A stretch of DNA of 22,815 bases from an uncultured Slackia sp. (GTDB taxonomy: Bacteria > Actinomycetota > Coriobacteriia > Coriobacteriales > Eggerthellaceae). Positions 1 to 9,136 of this stretch are shown here, piece after piece; positions within the stretch are counted from its first letter, which is position 1; each line of letters opens with the position of its first letter. The stretch lies in the NCBI GenBank assembly GCA_937895975.1, contig CALBLG010000121.1:1-22815 (forward strand), written 5' to 3'. The position numbers and the translations under genes are program-made. The notes beneath the pieces were generated by a model. It was not told the origin of the DNA and did not search any database. It saw only the letters and a list, made by a program, of their open reading frames with translations.

Positions 1-1239
1 ATGGCATACGAGCAGGCGCGGGGAATGTGGCAGGCGCAGTGCGACGCCGCCGAGCAGCATGGCCACGGTGCAAGCGGGAAGCCTTCGCGGGCATTGCCTG
101 GCGCTGCGCTATGCTTGGCCGCTGCATGCGCCGTCGTTGCGTTTGCGCTGGCAGTGTTCGTGCCCCAGGCATTGCCCGTCGCCTTCACGTCTATGGTGGT
201 TGCCGTGTGCTTCGCTGTGGTTGGAGTTGTTGCCTTGCTCCGCGCCAAGCCTGATGCGCCGTCGGCCCGCACCGATGTTGATTCCGCCCGCGCCGCAATG
301 GTCGCATGCAAGTCGACGCTCGATTCGCGCGAGGGCGAGGCCATGGCGCTCGCTGACCACGTTCGCGGCATGCTTGCTTCTGTGAATTTCCCCACGCGCG
401 CAACGAACGCGCGCGATGCGCTGCGAGACCTCGACGCCATGAATGCGGCCCGCGCTGCCGACGCTCGCGTCGAGCAAGCGAAGGGCCATGCGCGGCTTCG
501 CCGCGACAAGGCCGCGGAAGATCTAGAACGCCTCGTGGCGCATCGCGCCCAATGCCTTGCCGCTGCCGGGCTGGACGACTCCGCAACGCTTGAAGATATT
601 GAAGCTGCGGCGAGTTCGGTCGCGCGCGTGCGCGACGACTGCGACGCCGCCTTGGCGCGCATGAATTCCCGCATCGGCCAACTTCGGCAAATTCTTTCCG
701 ACGGCGAGCGCGAAACCGAGCTCGACCTGCTGAAAACGCAGCGTGCGCAAATCGTCACGCGGCAAAACGAATCGGCCGAAGACCTGGCGCGTTTGCTGCT
801 GGCCCACCGCATGGTGGCGGGCGCCATCGATGCATGGGGCACGGAAAGCCAGCCCGAGGTGTACGCGAAGGCGTCGCACCTCATGTCGCTGATGACGAGC
901 GGCGCGTGGACGGGCGTCTCGATCGACGGGTCGGATGTGTGCGCGGTCGATTCGTTCGGTGCGCGGTTTGCGCCACGGTTCCTGTCGCTTGGCACATGCC
1001 AGCAGCTCTACCTGGCCTTGCGCATTGCGCTTTTGGAATGCGTGCCCGAGGTTGGCCGGGCGATTCCCGTGTTGTGCGACGACATTTTGGTGAACTTCGA
1101 CGACGGCCGCCGAGCCGGTGCCGCCCGCGCGCTGGCTGAACTGGCGCAAACCAGGCAAGTCATCGTGTTCACCTGCCATAAGGAGGTCGTGAGCACATTT
1201 ACCGAACAGTCCAAGCACATGCATGTTTTAGAGCTATAA
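1..1239 (+). CDS. YhaN-like (SMC/Rad50-type) AAA ATPase, C-terminal part; 5' end outside window
   Basis: The reading frame is open from base 1 and ends at TAA 1237-1239. The visible 412 residues lack the N-terminal Walker A motif, so the ATG at base 1 is probably an internal Met and the gene starts upstream. Two adjacent hydrophobic segments lie at about residues 33-55 and 58-82, followed by a long charged, Ala/Arg/Glu-rich region (about 95-275) likely to be coiled coil. The C-terminal ABC-type half-site has a signature-like LGTCQQLYLALRIAL, a Walker B (PVLCDDILVNFDD) and an H-loop histidine (FTCHKE). Membrane helices inside the coiled coil are known in COG4717/YhaN proteins. These are thought to act with a YhaM/SbcD-like nuclease in DNA metabolism, and a nuclease partner would be expected just upstream. 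The role is inferred from family only. Confidence 0.75.
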   Translation: MAYEQARGMWQAQCDAAEQHGHGASGKPSRALPGAALCLAAACAVVAFALAVFVPQALPVAFTSMVVAVCFAVVGVVALLRAKPDAPSARTDVDSARAAMVACKSTLDSREGEAMALADHVRGMLASVNFPTRATNARDALRDLDAMNAARAADARVEQAKGHARLRRDKAAEDLERLVAHRAQCLAAAGLDDSATLEDIEAAASSVARVRDDCDAALARMNSRIGQLRQILSDGERETELDLLKTQRAQIVTRQNESAEDLARLLLAHRMVAGAIDAWGTESQPEVYAKASHLMSLMTSGAWTGVSIDGSDVCAVDSFGARFAPRFLSLGTCQQLYLALRIALLECVPEVGRAIPVLCDDILVNFDDGRRAGAARALAELAQTRQVIVFTCHKEVVSTFTEQSKHMHVLEL

Positions 1240-1240
1240 T
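1235..1240 (+). promoter_or_regulatory. Candidate -10 element for purA
   Basis: A perfect TATAAT overlaps the stop codon of the ATPase gene. Transcription would start near 1247 and leave a leader of about 38 bases before purA. No good -35 hexamer is visible 16-18 bases upstream, so this is a moderate call. purA may also be read from the upstream gene. Confidence 0.35.
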
Positions 1241-1284
1241 CACACGGTTCTGCTTTATTTGAATCGGCAATCGAAAGGACCATT

Positions 1285-2595
1285 ATGCCGAACGTCGTGT
1301 TGGTCGGAGCCCAGTGGGGCGACGAAGGAAAAGGCAAGGTCACCGACCTCATCGCCCGTGACTTCGACTATGTGGTGCGCTACCAGGGCGGCAACAACGC
1401 CGGCCATACCGTTATCCACGGCGACAAGAAGCTCGCTTTGCACCTCATTCCCTCGGGCATCATGTATGAAACGGCCGTGCCGGTCATCGGCAACGGCGTC
1501 GTGGTGAACCCGCAGGTGCTGGTCGAGGAAATGCGCATGCTCGAGGGCGAAGGCCTCTCGTGCGAGCGCCTGAAGATTTCTTGCGATGCGCACGTCATCA
1601 TGCCTTACCACATCGAGCTGGACAAAGCGTCCGAGTTCCGTTTGGGTAAAAACGAAATCGGTACTACGAACCGCGGCATCGGCCCGTGCTACCAGGATAA
1701 AGCCGCGCGCAGCGGCATTCGCATCCAAGACCTGCTCGACGAGCATGTGTTCCGCATGAAGGTTGAGGCGGCGCTGGAAGTGAAGAACGCCATTTTGGAG
1801 AAGGTGTACGGCAAGCGCACGTTTACCGTCGACGAGATTTGCGAGGCCTATCTGCCGTATGCCGACATTATCCGTCCTCATATGGCTGAGACCGCGCAGC
1901 TGCTCAACGATGCCTTGCGCGACGGCAAGCATATTCTGTTCGAGGGCGCGCAGGGCACCCTGCTCGACATCGATCACGGCACCTATCCGTTCGTTACCAG
2001 CTCTTCGTGCTGCGCGGGCGGCGCAGCCACCGGTTCGGGCGTTGGCCCCACGGCAATCGATCGCGTTCTGGGCATCCAGAAGGCGTACGTCACGCGCGTC
2101 GGCGCGGGTCCGTTCCCGACCGAGCTCGTGTACCCCGAAAATGGCGGCGAAGGCCAAGATGCCATCGATGGCGACCTGCTGTGCGCCGAGGGCCACGAAT
2201 ACGGCGTAACCACGGGCCGCAAGCGTCGCTGCGGTTGGTTCGATGCGGTTATTGCGCGCTATGCCGCCGAGGTTAACGGCCTTACCGATATCGCGCTTAC
2301 CAAGCTCGATGTGCTTTCAGCCTTCGACGAACTGAAGATTTGCGTTGCCTACGAGTGCGACGGCAAAACGTACGATTACTTCCCCATGCAGCAAAGCGTG
2401 TTGTTCCATGCCAAGCCGGTGTACAAGACCATGCCCGGTTGGAAGGGTGAAGACATCACGAAGGCGAAGTGCTTCGAGGACCTGCCGAAAAACGCGCAAG
2501 CCTACATCGAGGAACTCGAGCGTCTGTCGGGCGTGAAGGCCACCATCATCTCGGTCGGCCCCGACCGCGACCAGACCTTCACCCGTGGTTGGTAG
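1285..2595 (+). CDS. purA: Adenylosuccinate synthetase
   Basis: PurA joins IMP and aspartate with GTP to form adenylosuccinate, the first committed step from IMP to AMP, in the cytosol. The protein has 436 residues, a normal length. The N-terminal phosphate-binding loop QWGDEGKGK (residues 10-18) and the following NNAGHT motif (about 37-42) are intact. Further conserved stretches are FEGAQGTLLDIDHGTYPFVTSS and, near the C-terminus, SVGPDRDQTF. The ATG at 1285 is preceded by a GAAAGGA ribosome-binding site at 1273-1279. The gene sits alone between the ATPase gene and a hairpin, with purD next on the same strand, so the two purine genes may share transcripts. Confidence 0.98.
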   Translation: MPNVVLVGAQWGDEGKGKVTDLIARDFDYVVRYQGGNNAGHTVIHGDKKLALHLIPSGIMYETAVPVIGNGVVVNPQVLVEEMRMLEGEGLSCERLKISCDAHVIMPYHIELDKASEFRLGKNEIGTTNRGIGPCYQDKAARSGIRIQDLLDEHVFRMKVEAALEVKNAILEKVYGKRTFTVDEICEAYLPYADIIRPHMAETAQLLNDALRDGKHILFEGAQGTLLDIDHGTYPFVTSSSCCAGGAATGSGVGPTAIDRVLGIQKAYVTRVGAGPFPTELVYPENGGEGQDAIDGDLLCAEGHEYGVTTGRKRRCGWFDAVIARYAAEVNGLTDIALTKLDVLSAFDELKICVAYECDGKTYDYFPMQQSVLFHAKPVYKTMPGWKGEDITKAKCFEDLPKNAQAYIEELERLSGVKATIISVGPDRDQTFTRGW

Positions 2596-2645
2596 CATGG
2601 GCAGTCATAGTACGGCTGACATATCGATTGCATAAAGAATTGAAG

Positions 2646-2675
2646 ACCCGAGGGCCGTTTTCGGCTCTCGGGTTT
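2646..2675 (+). terminator. Hairpin between purA and purD, terminator or attenuator
   Basis: An 11-bp stem (2646-2656 with 2663-2673, one G-U pair) closes a six-base loop and is followed by only three T. It stands 37 bases before the purD start, with no clear promoter in between. It may therefore be a leaky terminator that lowers, rather than blocks, purD expression. Confidence 0.55.
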
Positions 2676-2712
2676 CCGCGTATCTAAGCGTATTTTGAGA
2701 AAGGAAACATTC

Positions 2713-3984
2713 GTGAACGTTTTGGTGCTTGGTTCGGGCGGCCGCGAGCATGCCCTTGCATGGGCCATTGCGAAATCGCCGCGCCTCGATGCGCTGTTCG
2801 TCGCCCCGGGCAACGGCGGCACGGCGGCCATCGCGAAGAACGTCCCGCTCGACATTAACGATGCCGAGGCCATTATCGGCTTCTCGCGCGACGAAAACAT
2901 CGACCTGGTGGTTATCGGTCCCGAGGCCCCGCTTGTCGCGGGCGTCGCCGACGCCATTCGGGCTGCCGGCATCGCCGTGTTCGGCCCGAACGCCGCTGGC
3001 GCGCGCCTCGAAGGTTCCAAAAGCTTCTCGAAGGAATTCATGCTGGCCCACGGTCTTCCCACGGCGCGCTACAAGAAGTGCGCCAGCGAAGCCGAGGCCA
3101 TGGAATACCTGCGCGAAGTTGGCGCTCCCATCGTGGTGAAGGCCGACGGTTTGGCCGCGGGCAAGGGCGTCGTCGTTGCGGAAGACATGGAAGAAGCCGA
3201 AGAAGCCGTGCGCGATTGCTTCGCGGGCGATTTCGGCGAGGCCGGCAGCATCGTGGTTATCGAGGAAATGCTCGAAGGCCCCGAGTGCAGCATGCTGGCA
3301 TTCCTTGCGGGCGGCAAGGCGCTGGCCATGCCGTGCGCGCAAGACCACAAGCGCGCTTTCGATGGCGATTTGGGCCCGAATACGGGCGGCATGGGCGTGT
3401 ATTCGCCGGTGCCGTGCGTCACGCCCGAGCAAGAAGCGCAAATGCGCGAAATCATGGCGAACGCCGCTGCCGCTACGGCCGCCGAATTCGAGGACGCCTA
3501 CACGGGCGTGCTGTACGGCGGTTTCATGCTGACGGCCGAGGGCCCGAAGCTGCTCGAGTTCAACGCTCGTTTCGGCGACCCTGAAACGCAGGTCATCATG
3601 CCGCGCCTGCAGTCCGACGCCCTGGAGGCGTTTTATTTGGTGGCCACGGGCAAACTCGATGCGCTTGACCTGTGCTGGACCGACCAAGTTGCCGTGTGCG
3701 TGGTGTTGGCGAGCGACGGGTACCCGGGCCATTACGAGAAGGGCAAGGTTATTTTGGGCATCGAAGAGGCCGAGGCGCTCGAGGGCGTTACGGTGTTCCA
3801 TGCCGGCACGACGTTCAACCAAGACGGTGAGCTGGTGACCAACGGCGGCCGCGTGCTGAACGTGGTTGCGCTTGCCGACACCTTCGAAGACGCGCGCGAG
3901 CTCGCCTACGAGGCCTGCGACAAAATCAACTTCGAAGGCAAGCAATACCGTCGCGACATCGCGCTGCGCGCGCTGGAGGCGTAA
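2713..3984 (+). CDS. purD: Phosphoribosylamine-glycine ligase (GAR synthetase)
   Basis: PurD is an ATP-grasp enzyme that joins phosphoribosylamine to glycine in de novo purine synthesis. The GTG at 2713 is chosen because AGAAAGGA lies at 2698-2705, eight bases upstream, and because the protein then begins MNVLVLGSGGREHALAW, the family's usual start. An in-frame TTG at 2695 would have no ribosome-binding site. The 423-residue product carries the ATP-grasp loop KADGLAAGKGVVVA and the metal and ligand motif EFNARFGDPE. It follows purA on the same strand behind a hairpin. The next gene starts three bases after its stop codon and takes its ribosome-binding site from the end of purD, so the two are probably translationally coupled. 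Confidence 0.97.
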   Translation: MNVLVLGSGGREHALAWAIAKSPRLDALFVAPGNGGTAAIAKNVPLDINDAEAIIGFSRDENIDLVVIGPEAPLVAGVADAIRAAGIAVFGPNAAGARLEGSKSFSKEFMLAHGLPTARYKKCASEAEAMEYLREVGAPIVVKADGLAAGKGVVVAEDMEEAEEAVRDCFAGDFGEAGSIVVIEEMLEGPECSMLAFLAGGKALAMPCAQDHKRAFDGDLGPNTGGMGVYSPVPCVTPEQEAQMREIMANAAAATAAEFEDAYTGVLYGGFMLTAEGPKLLEFNARFGDPETQVIMPRLQSDALEAFYLVATGKLDALDLCWTDQVAVCVVLASDGYPGHYEKGKVILGIEEAEALEGVTVFHAGTTFNQDGELVTNGGRVLNVVALADTFEDARELAYEACDKINFEGKQYRRDIALRALEA

Positions 3985-3987
3985 TCC

Positions 3988-5334
3988 ATGCTGAGTGAAC
4001 GACTGCTTACGACGGCTGTGCGTTCGTGCGCCACGCGCTTCATGAACATCAAGCCGTGCACCGAGCCGCGCATTCCCGGCCCTAATCCAGGTCAGCGCTA
4101 TATGCTGTATGCGCACGTGCCATTCTGCGAACGCCTGTGCCCGTATTGCAGCTTCAATCGTTACCCGTTTTCCGAGAAGCGCACGGTGCCGTACTTCAAG
4201 AATCTGCGCGCCGAGCTCATGATGGTGAAAGAACTGGGCTACGACTTCGACTCGCTGTACATCGGCGGCGGCACCCCTACCATCATGATCGATGAACTGT
4301 GCGATTTCATCGATTTGGCGAAGCGCGAATTCTCGATCAAAGAGGTGTCGTGCGAGACGAACCCGAACCACCTTATTCCGGAATATCTCGACAAGCTGCA
4401 GGGCCGCGTCGACCGCCTCAGCGTAGGCGTGCAGAGTTTCGATGACGGCCTGCTGAAGCAGATGGACCGTTACGAGAAATACGGTTCGGGCGAGAGCATC
4501 TTGAAGTCCATCAAGGTGGCGGCGCCGTATTTCAAGTCGCTGAACGTCGACATGATTTTCAATTTCCCCGCGCAAACCGAAGAGATTCTGCGCCGCGATT
4601 TGGAGATGGTCATCGAAGGCGGCAGCGGTCAAACCACGTTTTATCCGCTGATGGCCTCGCCGTCGGTCGAGCGCTCGCTTGCTCGCACTGTGGGCAAGGT
4701 CGACTACGATCGCGAGCAGCGCTTCTACGAGATTATCTCGGAAACGCTCGCCGGCGGCAGCGATTCGCCCTATGTGCATGGCAGCGCTTGGACGTTCAAC
4801 AAGCGCGAGGACGATGCGCCCGCAACGAAAACCCCTGGTGACGGGCAGATGATCGACGAATACATCGTCGATTACGAGGAGTACCCGGCAATCGGCTCGG
4901 GCGGCATGACGTATCTGGGCGCCACCCAGTACGTGAACACGTTCAGCGTGCGCGAATACAACCAGGCCATCGAGAACGGCCGCATGTCGCTTATGGGCAA
5001 AGCCGAGTTCAGCAAACATAACCGCATGCGTTACCGTTTCATGATGCAGCTGTTCGGTTTGCGTTTGGATAAAAAGCAGTGGAAGGCCGACTTCGGCTGC
5101 AGCGTTGCGGCGGGCTTGCCGGTCGAATACGCGTTCATGAAGATGAACGGCGCGTTCGATGTCGACAATGATGAAGAAATCACGCTTACGCCGAAGGGCC
5201 GCTATCTGATGGTGGTCATGATGCGCCAGTTCTTCATCGGCGTGAACAATCTGCGCGACCAGGCGCGCAGCGCGCTTCCCAAGGAAGAACGCGACTTGCT
5301 CTTTGGAGCAGGCTGCGCCATGAAGGACGAATAG
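3988..5334 (+). CDS. Radical SAM protein of the coproporphyrinogen dehydrogenase/HemW family
   Basis: The 448-residue protein has the radical SAM cluster motif CERLCPYC (Cys47, Cys51, Cys54), then GGGTPT (about 93-98) and a TIM-barrel pattern (ETNPNHL, RLSVGVQSF) typical of the HemN/HemW group. The residue after the third Cys gives CSF, as in HemW (CxF), and not the extra Cys of true HemN. This favours a haem chaperone or related radical SAM enzyme over coproporphyrinogen oxidation, though the sequence cannot settle it. The C-terminal half has GGMTYLGATQYVNT, which lines up with the HemW GAHSYL region. The ribosome-binding site GGAGG (3975-3979) lies inside purD. The link to purines is unclear. 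The multihaem cytochrome later in the window shows the organism needs haem. Confidence 0.8.
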   Translation: MLSERLLTTAVRSCATRFMNIKPCTEPRIPGPNPGQRYMLYAHVPFCERLCPYCSFNRYPFSEKRTVPYFKNLRAELMMVKELGYDFDSLYIGGGTPTIMIDELCDFIDLAKREFSIKEVSCETNPNHLIPEYLDKLQGRVDRLSVGVQSFDDGLLKQMDRYEKYGSGESILKSIKVAAPYFKSLNVDMIFNFPAQTEEILRRDLEMVIEGGSGQTTFYPLMASPSVERSLARTVGKVDYDREQRFYEIISETLAGGSDSPYVHGSAWTFNKREDDAPATKTPGDGQMIDEYIVDYEEYPAIGSGGMTYLGATQYVNTFSVREYNQAIENGRMSLMGKAEFSKHNRMRYRFMMQLFGLRLDKKQWKADFGCSVAAGLPVEYAFMKMNGAFDVDNDEEITLTPKGRYLMVVMMRQFFIGVNNLRDQARSALPKEERDLLFGAGCAMKDE

Positions 5335-5337
5335 GGT

Positions 5338-5367
5338 TTGAAAACAATGGTGCATCTATAGTAAACT
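5338..5367 (+). promoter_or_regulatory. Candidate promoter for a plus-strand small RNA
   Basis: TTGAAA at 5338-5343 and TAAACT at 5362-5367 are 18 bases apart, placing a start near 5374. The -10 lies in the inverted repeat 5348-5379, so a protein or a structure at the repeat could affect it. Confidence 0.35.
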
Positions 5368-5379
5368 GTAGATGCACCA
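5340..5379 (-). terminator. Minus-strand terminator of the small-peptide mRNA
   Basis: An 11-bp perfect inverted repeat (5348-5358 with 5369-5379) extends to 13 bp with one G-U pair around a six-base loop. On the minus strand it is followed by TTGTTTTC, a fair intrinsic terminator. On the plus strand it lacks a T run. It would end the minus-strand transcript that carries the 41-residue peptide. Confidence 0.5.
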
Positions 5380-5457
5380 GCGAAACCCGGTGGGATTACA
5401 GGTCACGGGCGGAGCCAGTGCTAGCGATTAAAGAGCCGGTTGCACCCGGTTCTTTTT
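5374..5457 (+). ncRNA. Candidate antisense small RNA (type I antitoxin-like)
   Basis: About 84 bases lie between the predicted start at 5374 and the intrinsic terminator at 5431-5457, with no convincing ORF inside. The RNA would be fully complementary to the 3' untranslated part of the minus-strand peptide mRNA and stops at that gene's stop codon. This convergent, 3'-overlapping arrangement is the one known for txpA/RatA and bsrG/SR4 in Bacillus. No known RNA family was recognised, and no transcription evidence is available. Confidence 0.35.
5431..5457 (+). terminator. Intrinsic terminator of the small RNA
   Basis: The stem 5431-5439 pairs with 5446-5454 (one G-U pair, loop 5440-5445) and a T run follows to 5457. 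It would also stop transcripts reading out of the radical SAM gene. Confidence 0.7.
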
Positions 5458-5581
5458 ATATCCCCTGGTCTTCGCCCACTCGCTTATTTTTCTTTCGGTC
5501 ATGCAAATCGGCGGCCATAAGAAGCACCGCCAACCAGTTCGGCAAAGCCGACAAAATGAGGGCAAGAATTTCTTTCAGCAT
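5456..5581 (-). CDS. Small hydrophobic peptide, candidate type I toxin
   Basis: A 41-codon ORF on the minus strand starts at ATG 5579-5581 behind the ribosome-binding site AGGAAGAGG, nine bases upstream. The peptide has a short N-terminal MLKEI, one hydrophobic helix (about residues 5-25, ending LAVLLMAAD) and a basic, polar tail with DRKKNKR. One membrane helix followed by a charged tail is the general form of type I toxins and holin-like peptides, but no family was recognised with certainty. The reading frame runs further upstream (to 5680), but the ribosome-binding site and a promoter at 5650-5658 support the shorter form. Part of the leader (CCTC near the start) could pair with GAGG of the ribosome-binding site. 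It may also be a chance ORF. Confidence 0.45.
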   Translation of the reverse strand: MLKEILALILSALPNWLAVLLMAADLHDRKKNKRVGEDQGI

Positions 5582-5649
5582 AAGGCATCGCCTCTTCCTG
5601 CAGATAGTAGGGGAGGCTCCGCCCGCGTTGGACTTCGCTGGCGCGGCGT

Positions 5650-5658
5650 ATTGTATCA
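5650..5658 (-). promoter_or_regulatory. Extended -10 promoter for the small peptide
   Basis: Read on the minus strand this is TGATACAAT, an extended -10 (TGNTACAAT). A weak -35 (TTGCGC, 5675-5680) lies 19 bases away. Transcription would start near 5643, giving a leader of about 60 bases. Confidence 0.45.
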
Positions 5659-5768
5659 TGGTGGAGTTCTTCAGGCGCAAGCGCTGTTATTGGGATAGAG
5701 AACCGTCTCCGGCTCCGGTATCATTTCCGCAGATGAAAGGCTGAATTCAAAAATATTCAAAAAAGTTC

Positions 5769-5797
5769 TTGCGTTAAGGTACTTGGGTCTGTAATAT
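5769..5797 (+). promoter_or_regulatory. Stable-RNA promoter upstream of tRNA-Phe
   Basis: TTGCGT (5769-5774) and TAATAT (5792-5797) are 17 bases apart, with AAAAAAGTT directly upstream as an UP-like A tract. The start would be near 5804, 17 bases before the tRNA. The same A tract and hexamers occur before the second tRNA-Ile, and the A tract recurs before the promoter at 22705. Confidence 0.75.
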
Positions 5798-5820
5798 ATA
5801 TATCTGCGTTTGACGCACCT

Positions 5821-5896
5821 GGTCAGGTAGCTCAGTCGGTAGAGCAGGGGATTGAAAATCCCCGTGTCGGGGGTTCAAGTCCCTCTCTGACCACCA
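5821..5896 (+). tRNA. tRNA-Phe(GAA)
   Basis: A complete 76-base cloverleaf. The acceptor stem GGTCAGG pairs with TCTGACC (one G-U), the D arm is GCTC/GAGC, the anticodon stem GGGGA/TCCCC closes loop TTGAAAA with anticodon GAA, the T loop is TTCAAGT, and CCA is encoded at 5894-5896. Confidence 0.97.
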
Positions 5897-5906
5897 TTCG
5901 AATTTG

Positions 5907-5932
5907 AAAGCCGCTCGAAAGAGCGGCTTTTT
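5907..5932 (+). terminator. Terminator after tRNA-Phe
   Basis: A 10-bp stem (5907-5916 with 5921-5930) closes a GAAA tetraloop and ends in a T run. The first tRNA-Ile starts only 14 bases later with no promoter of its own, so either read-through feeds it or the hairpin serves processing. Confidence 0.7.
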
Positions 5933-5946
5933 CAAAGCGTTAGCGC

Positions 5947-6023
<77 letters not shown>

Positions 6024-6031
6024 TCGGATTT

Positions 6032-6060
6032 AAAAGCTCGGCTTTCAGCCGAGCTTTTTT
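6032..6060 (+). terminator. Terminator after tRNA-Ile copy 1
   Basis: An 11-bp stem (6032-6042 with 6048-6058) and a run of T form a strong intrinsic terminator. Confidence 0.85.
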
Positions 6061-6063
6061 GTT

Positions 6064-6200
6064 GCCTCTGCGCCGAATTCTGGCGGCGCATTTCGGGTTC
6101 AGCCTTCGGTTCGCGTACCGAAGTACGCGTCGCCTCTGCTTCGCCCGAACCGCACTCGCCAGAATTCGGCTCGCTGACTTTTTGTGCGAATGCGGCTCTC
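6064..6200 (+). repeat. Dispersed palindromic element, copy 1
   Basis: The outer stem 6073-6085 pairs perfectly with 6157-6169 (13 bp, core GAATTCTGGCG/CGCCAGAATTC). A central hairpin GCGTAC-CGAA-GTACGC lies at 6113-6128. The left flank CTGCGC and right flank GCTCGCTGACTTTTTGTGCG are shared with copies at 14077-14272 and, reversed, 10684-10819. The outer stem differs between copies but stays paired. It holds no credible gene. The rest of 6201-6345 shows nothing else that I recognise. Confidence 0.7.
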
Positions 6201-6347
6201 TCTGGATTGCTTTCCTGCTTGTCCTTGCCCAACGTGTTGTTGCCTTGCCTTCATGTTCTTGTGGGTACATCTGGACCGTTGCTCTGGAGAGGGTATGCGG
6301 GACAACTCCCGCATGGTTGGTTGCGGCAAATTTTTTTAAAAAAGTTG

Positions 6348-6377
6348 TTGCGAATAGGTTAAGGTTCGTTGTAATAT
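6348..6377 (+). promoter_or_regulatory. Stable-RNA promoter upstream of tRNA-Ile copy 2
   Basis: TTGCGA (6348-6353) and TAATAT (6372-6377) are 18 bases apart, preceded by AAAAAAGTT. The layout and the TTAAGGT spacer motif match the tRNA-Phe promoter, which suggests duplication or a shared promoter class. Confidence 0.7.
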
Positions 6378-6396
6378 AGCCAAGCGCTTTTAGCGC

Positions 6397-6473
<77 letters not shown>

Positions 6474-6482
6474 CCTTTATTT

Positions 6483-6526
6483 AATAAACGCCCCACCGTG
6501 AGCCACGAGCCGGTGGAGCGTTTATT
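6483..6526 (+). other. Long spacer hairpin between tRNA-Ile and tRNA-Ala
   Basis: Bases 6483-6491 pair with 6518-6526 and, after one mismatch, 6493-6498 pair with 6511-6516, giving 15 bp. There is no T run, and tRNA-Ala begins six bases later with no room for a promoter. I read it as a processing stem in a joint Ile-Ala precursor and not as a terminator. Confidence 0.55.
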
Positions 6527-6532
6527 GCATAC

Positions 6533-6608
6533 GGGGAATTAGCTCAGCTGGGAGAGCGCGGGCTTTGCAAGCCTGAGGTCAGGGGTTCGATCCCCCTATT
6601 CTCCACCA
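6533..6608 (+). tRNA. tRNA-Ala(TGC)
   Basis: A 76-base tRNA with acceptor GGGGAAT/ATTCTCC, anticodon stem CGGGC/GCCTG, loop TTTGCAA (anticodon TGC), T loop TTCGATC and encoded CCA. It is probably co-transcribed with tRNA-Ile copy 2. Confidence 0.97.
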
Positions 6609-6617
6609 CGAATAATG

Positions 6618-6650
6618 TCGCAGGTCAAGTTGATGGCCTGCGATTTTTTT
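6618..6650 (+). terminator. Terminator of the Ile-Ala tRNA unit
   Basis: A 10-bp stem with one G-U (6618-6627 with 6634-6643) is followed by a run of seven T. Confidence 0.85.
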
Positions 6651-6668
6651 ATTTTGGGAATATGTAGG

Positions 6669-6698
6669 TCGAAATAGCCTGTTCAGGCATTGTATAAT
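6669..6698 (+). promoter_or_regulatory. Promoter of the J-domain protein and typA
   Basis: A perfect TATAAT at 6693-6698 has a weak -35 TCGAAA (6669-6674) at 18 bases. The start would be near 6705. An ATG at 6709 would then have almost no leader, which supports the downstream GTG at 6739. Confidence 0.55.
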
Positions 6699-6738
6699 TT
6701 TCGGCCGTATGTTTCCGTGGGTTGATGAAAGGGGTTGC

Positions 6739-7271
6739 GTGAACCGTACCGAAGCGCTCAATATTCTTGGGCTCGACGATGACGCGTCGGCAGCCGACAT
6801 CAAATCGGCCTATCGCGAATGCGTGCAAATTCTGCACCCCGATCGCTTTGCGAACAATAAAAAGCTGCAAGACCGCGCTACCGAGCAGTTCAAGCGCCTG
6901 CAAGACGCCTATGACTATCTGAACAGCGCCAGCGGTTCGAAGCAAAGCCGCAGTTCGGCTCGGCCTCGCCAGGCGTATTCCGCTCGCGAGGCGCAGCTTG
7001 CTGGGCTCGAGGCGGCGCGCACGCAGCTCGTGGCTCAACGCGATGCCCTTGTCGACGAACGCCGCAACGCCATCATCATGATAGCGGCCGGCGCCATCAT
7101 TGCGCTGTTCTTGCGTCGCATCGTATGGGCGGCGGGCCTTGCGGGAACATTGGTTATTTGGGGTATTGTCACGCTCGCAGGGGCGTGCAGGAATATCACG
7201 ACGCTCGACGAGCATCTCGGCGAAATCGAGATGCAGAAGCGCCAATTGGAAGAGAACTGGGAAGAAGACTA

Positions 7272-7272
<1 letters not shown>
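6739..7272 (+). CDS. Membrane-anchored J-domain (DnaJ-like) protein
   Basis: The 177-residue protein opens with a J domain of about 65 residues (EALNILGL, the HPD motif in ILHPDRF, then QDAYDYLN). This domain stimulates the ATPase of DnaK/Hsp70. A polar linker, a short coiled-coil segment, one long or two short hydrophobic helices (about residues 113-147) and a charged C-terminal segment follow. It lacks the Gly/Phe region and zinc fingers of DnaJ, so it is a specialised J protein placed at the membrane. The GTG at 6739 has GAAAGGGG just upstream; an in-frame ATG at 6709 is too near the predicted transcription start. Its TAA shares a base with the typA ATG (TAATG). What it recruits DnaK to is unknown. 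Confidence 0.75.
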
Positions 7273-9083
<1,811 letters not shown>

Positions 9084-9102
9084 CGAACCGTCCGGTTTCG
9101 GC

Positions 9103-9136
9103 GAAGCCCGCCCGCATCAGCTGGCGGGCTTCTTTT
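9103..9136 (+). terminator. Terminator after typA
   Basis: A 10-bp perfect stem (9103-9112 with 9123-9132) is followed by TTTT. Confidence 0.85.

Noticed and set aside
2605..5355. A 916-residue open frame on the minus strand opposite purD and the radical SAM gene
   Set aside because: It is wholly antisense to two confident genes, its residues (His, Ala, Val and Arg rich) show no recognisable domain, and GC-rich third positions readily keep antisense frames open.
5370..5457. A riboswitch or SRP RNA in the region after the radical SAM gene
   Set aside because: GGTCACGGGCGGAGCC is only superficially like the SRP RNA tip, and no known riboswitch consensus fits; there is also no downstream plus-strand gene to control.
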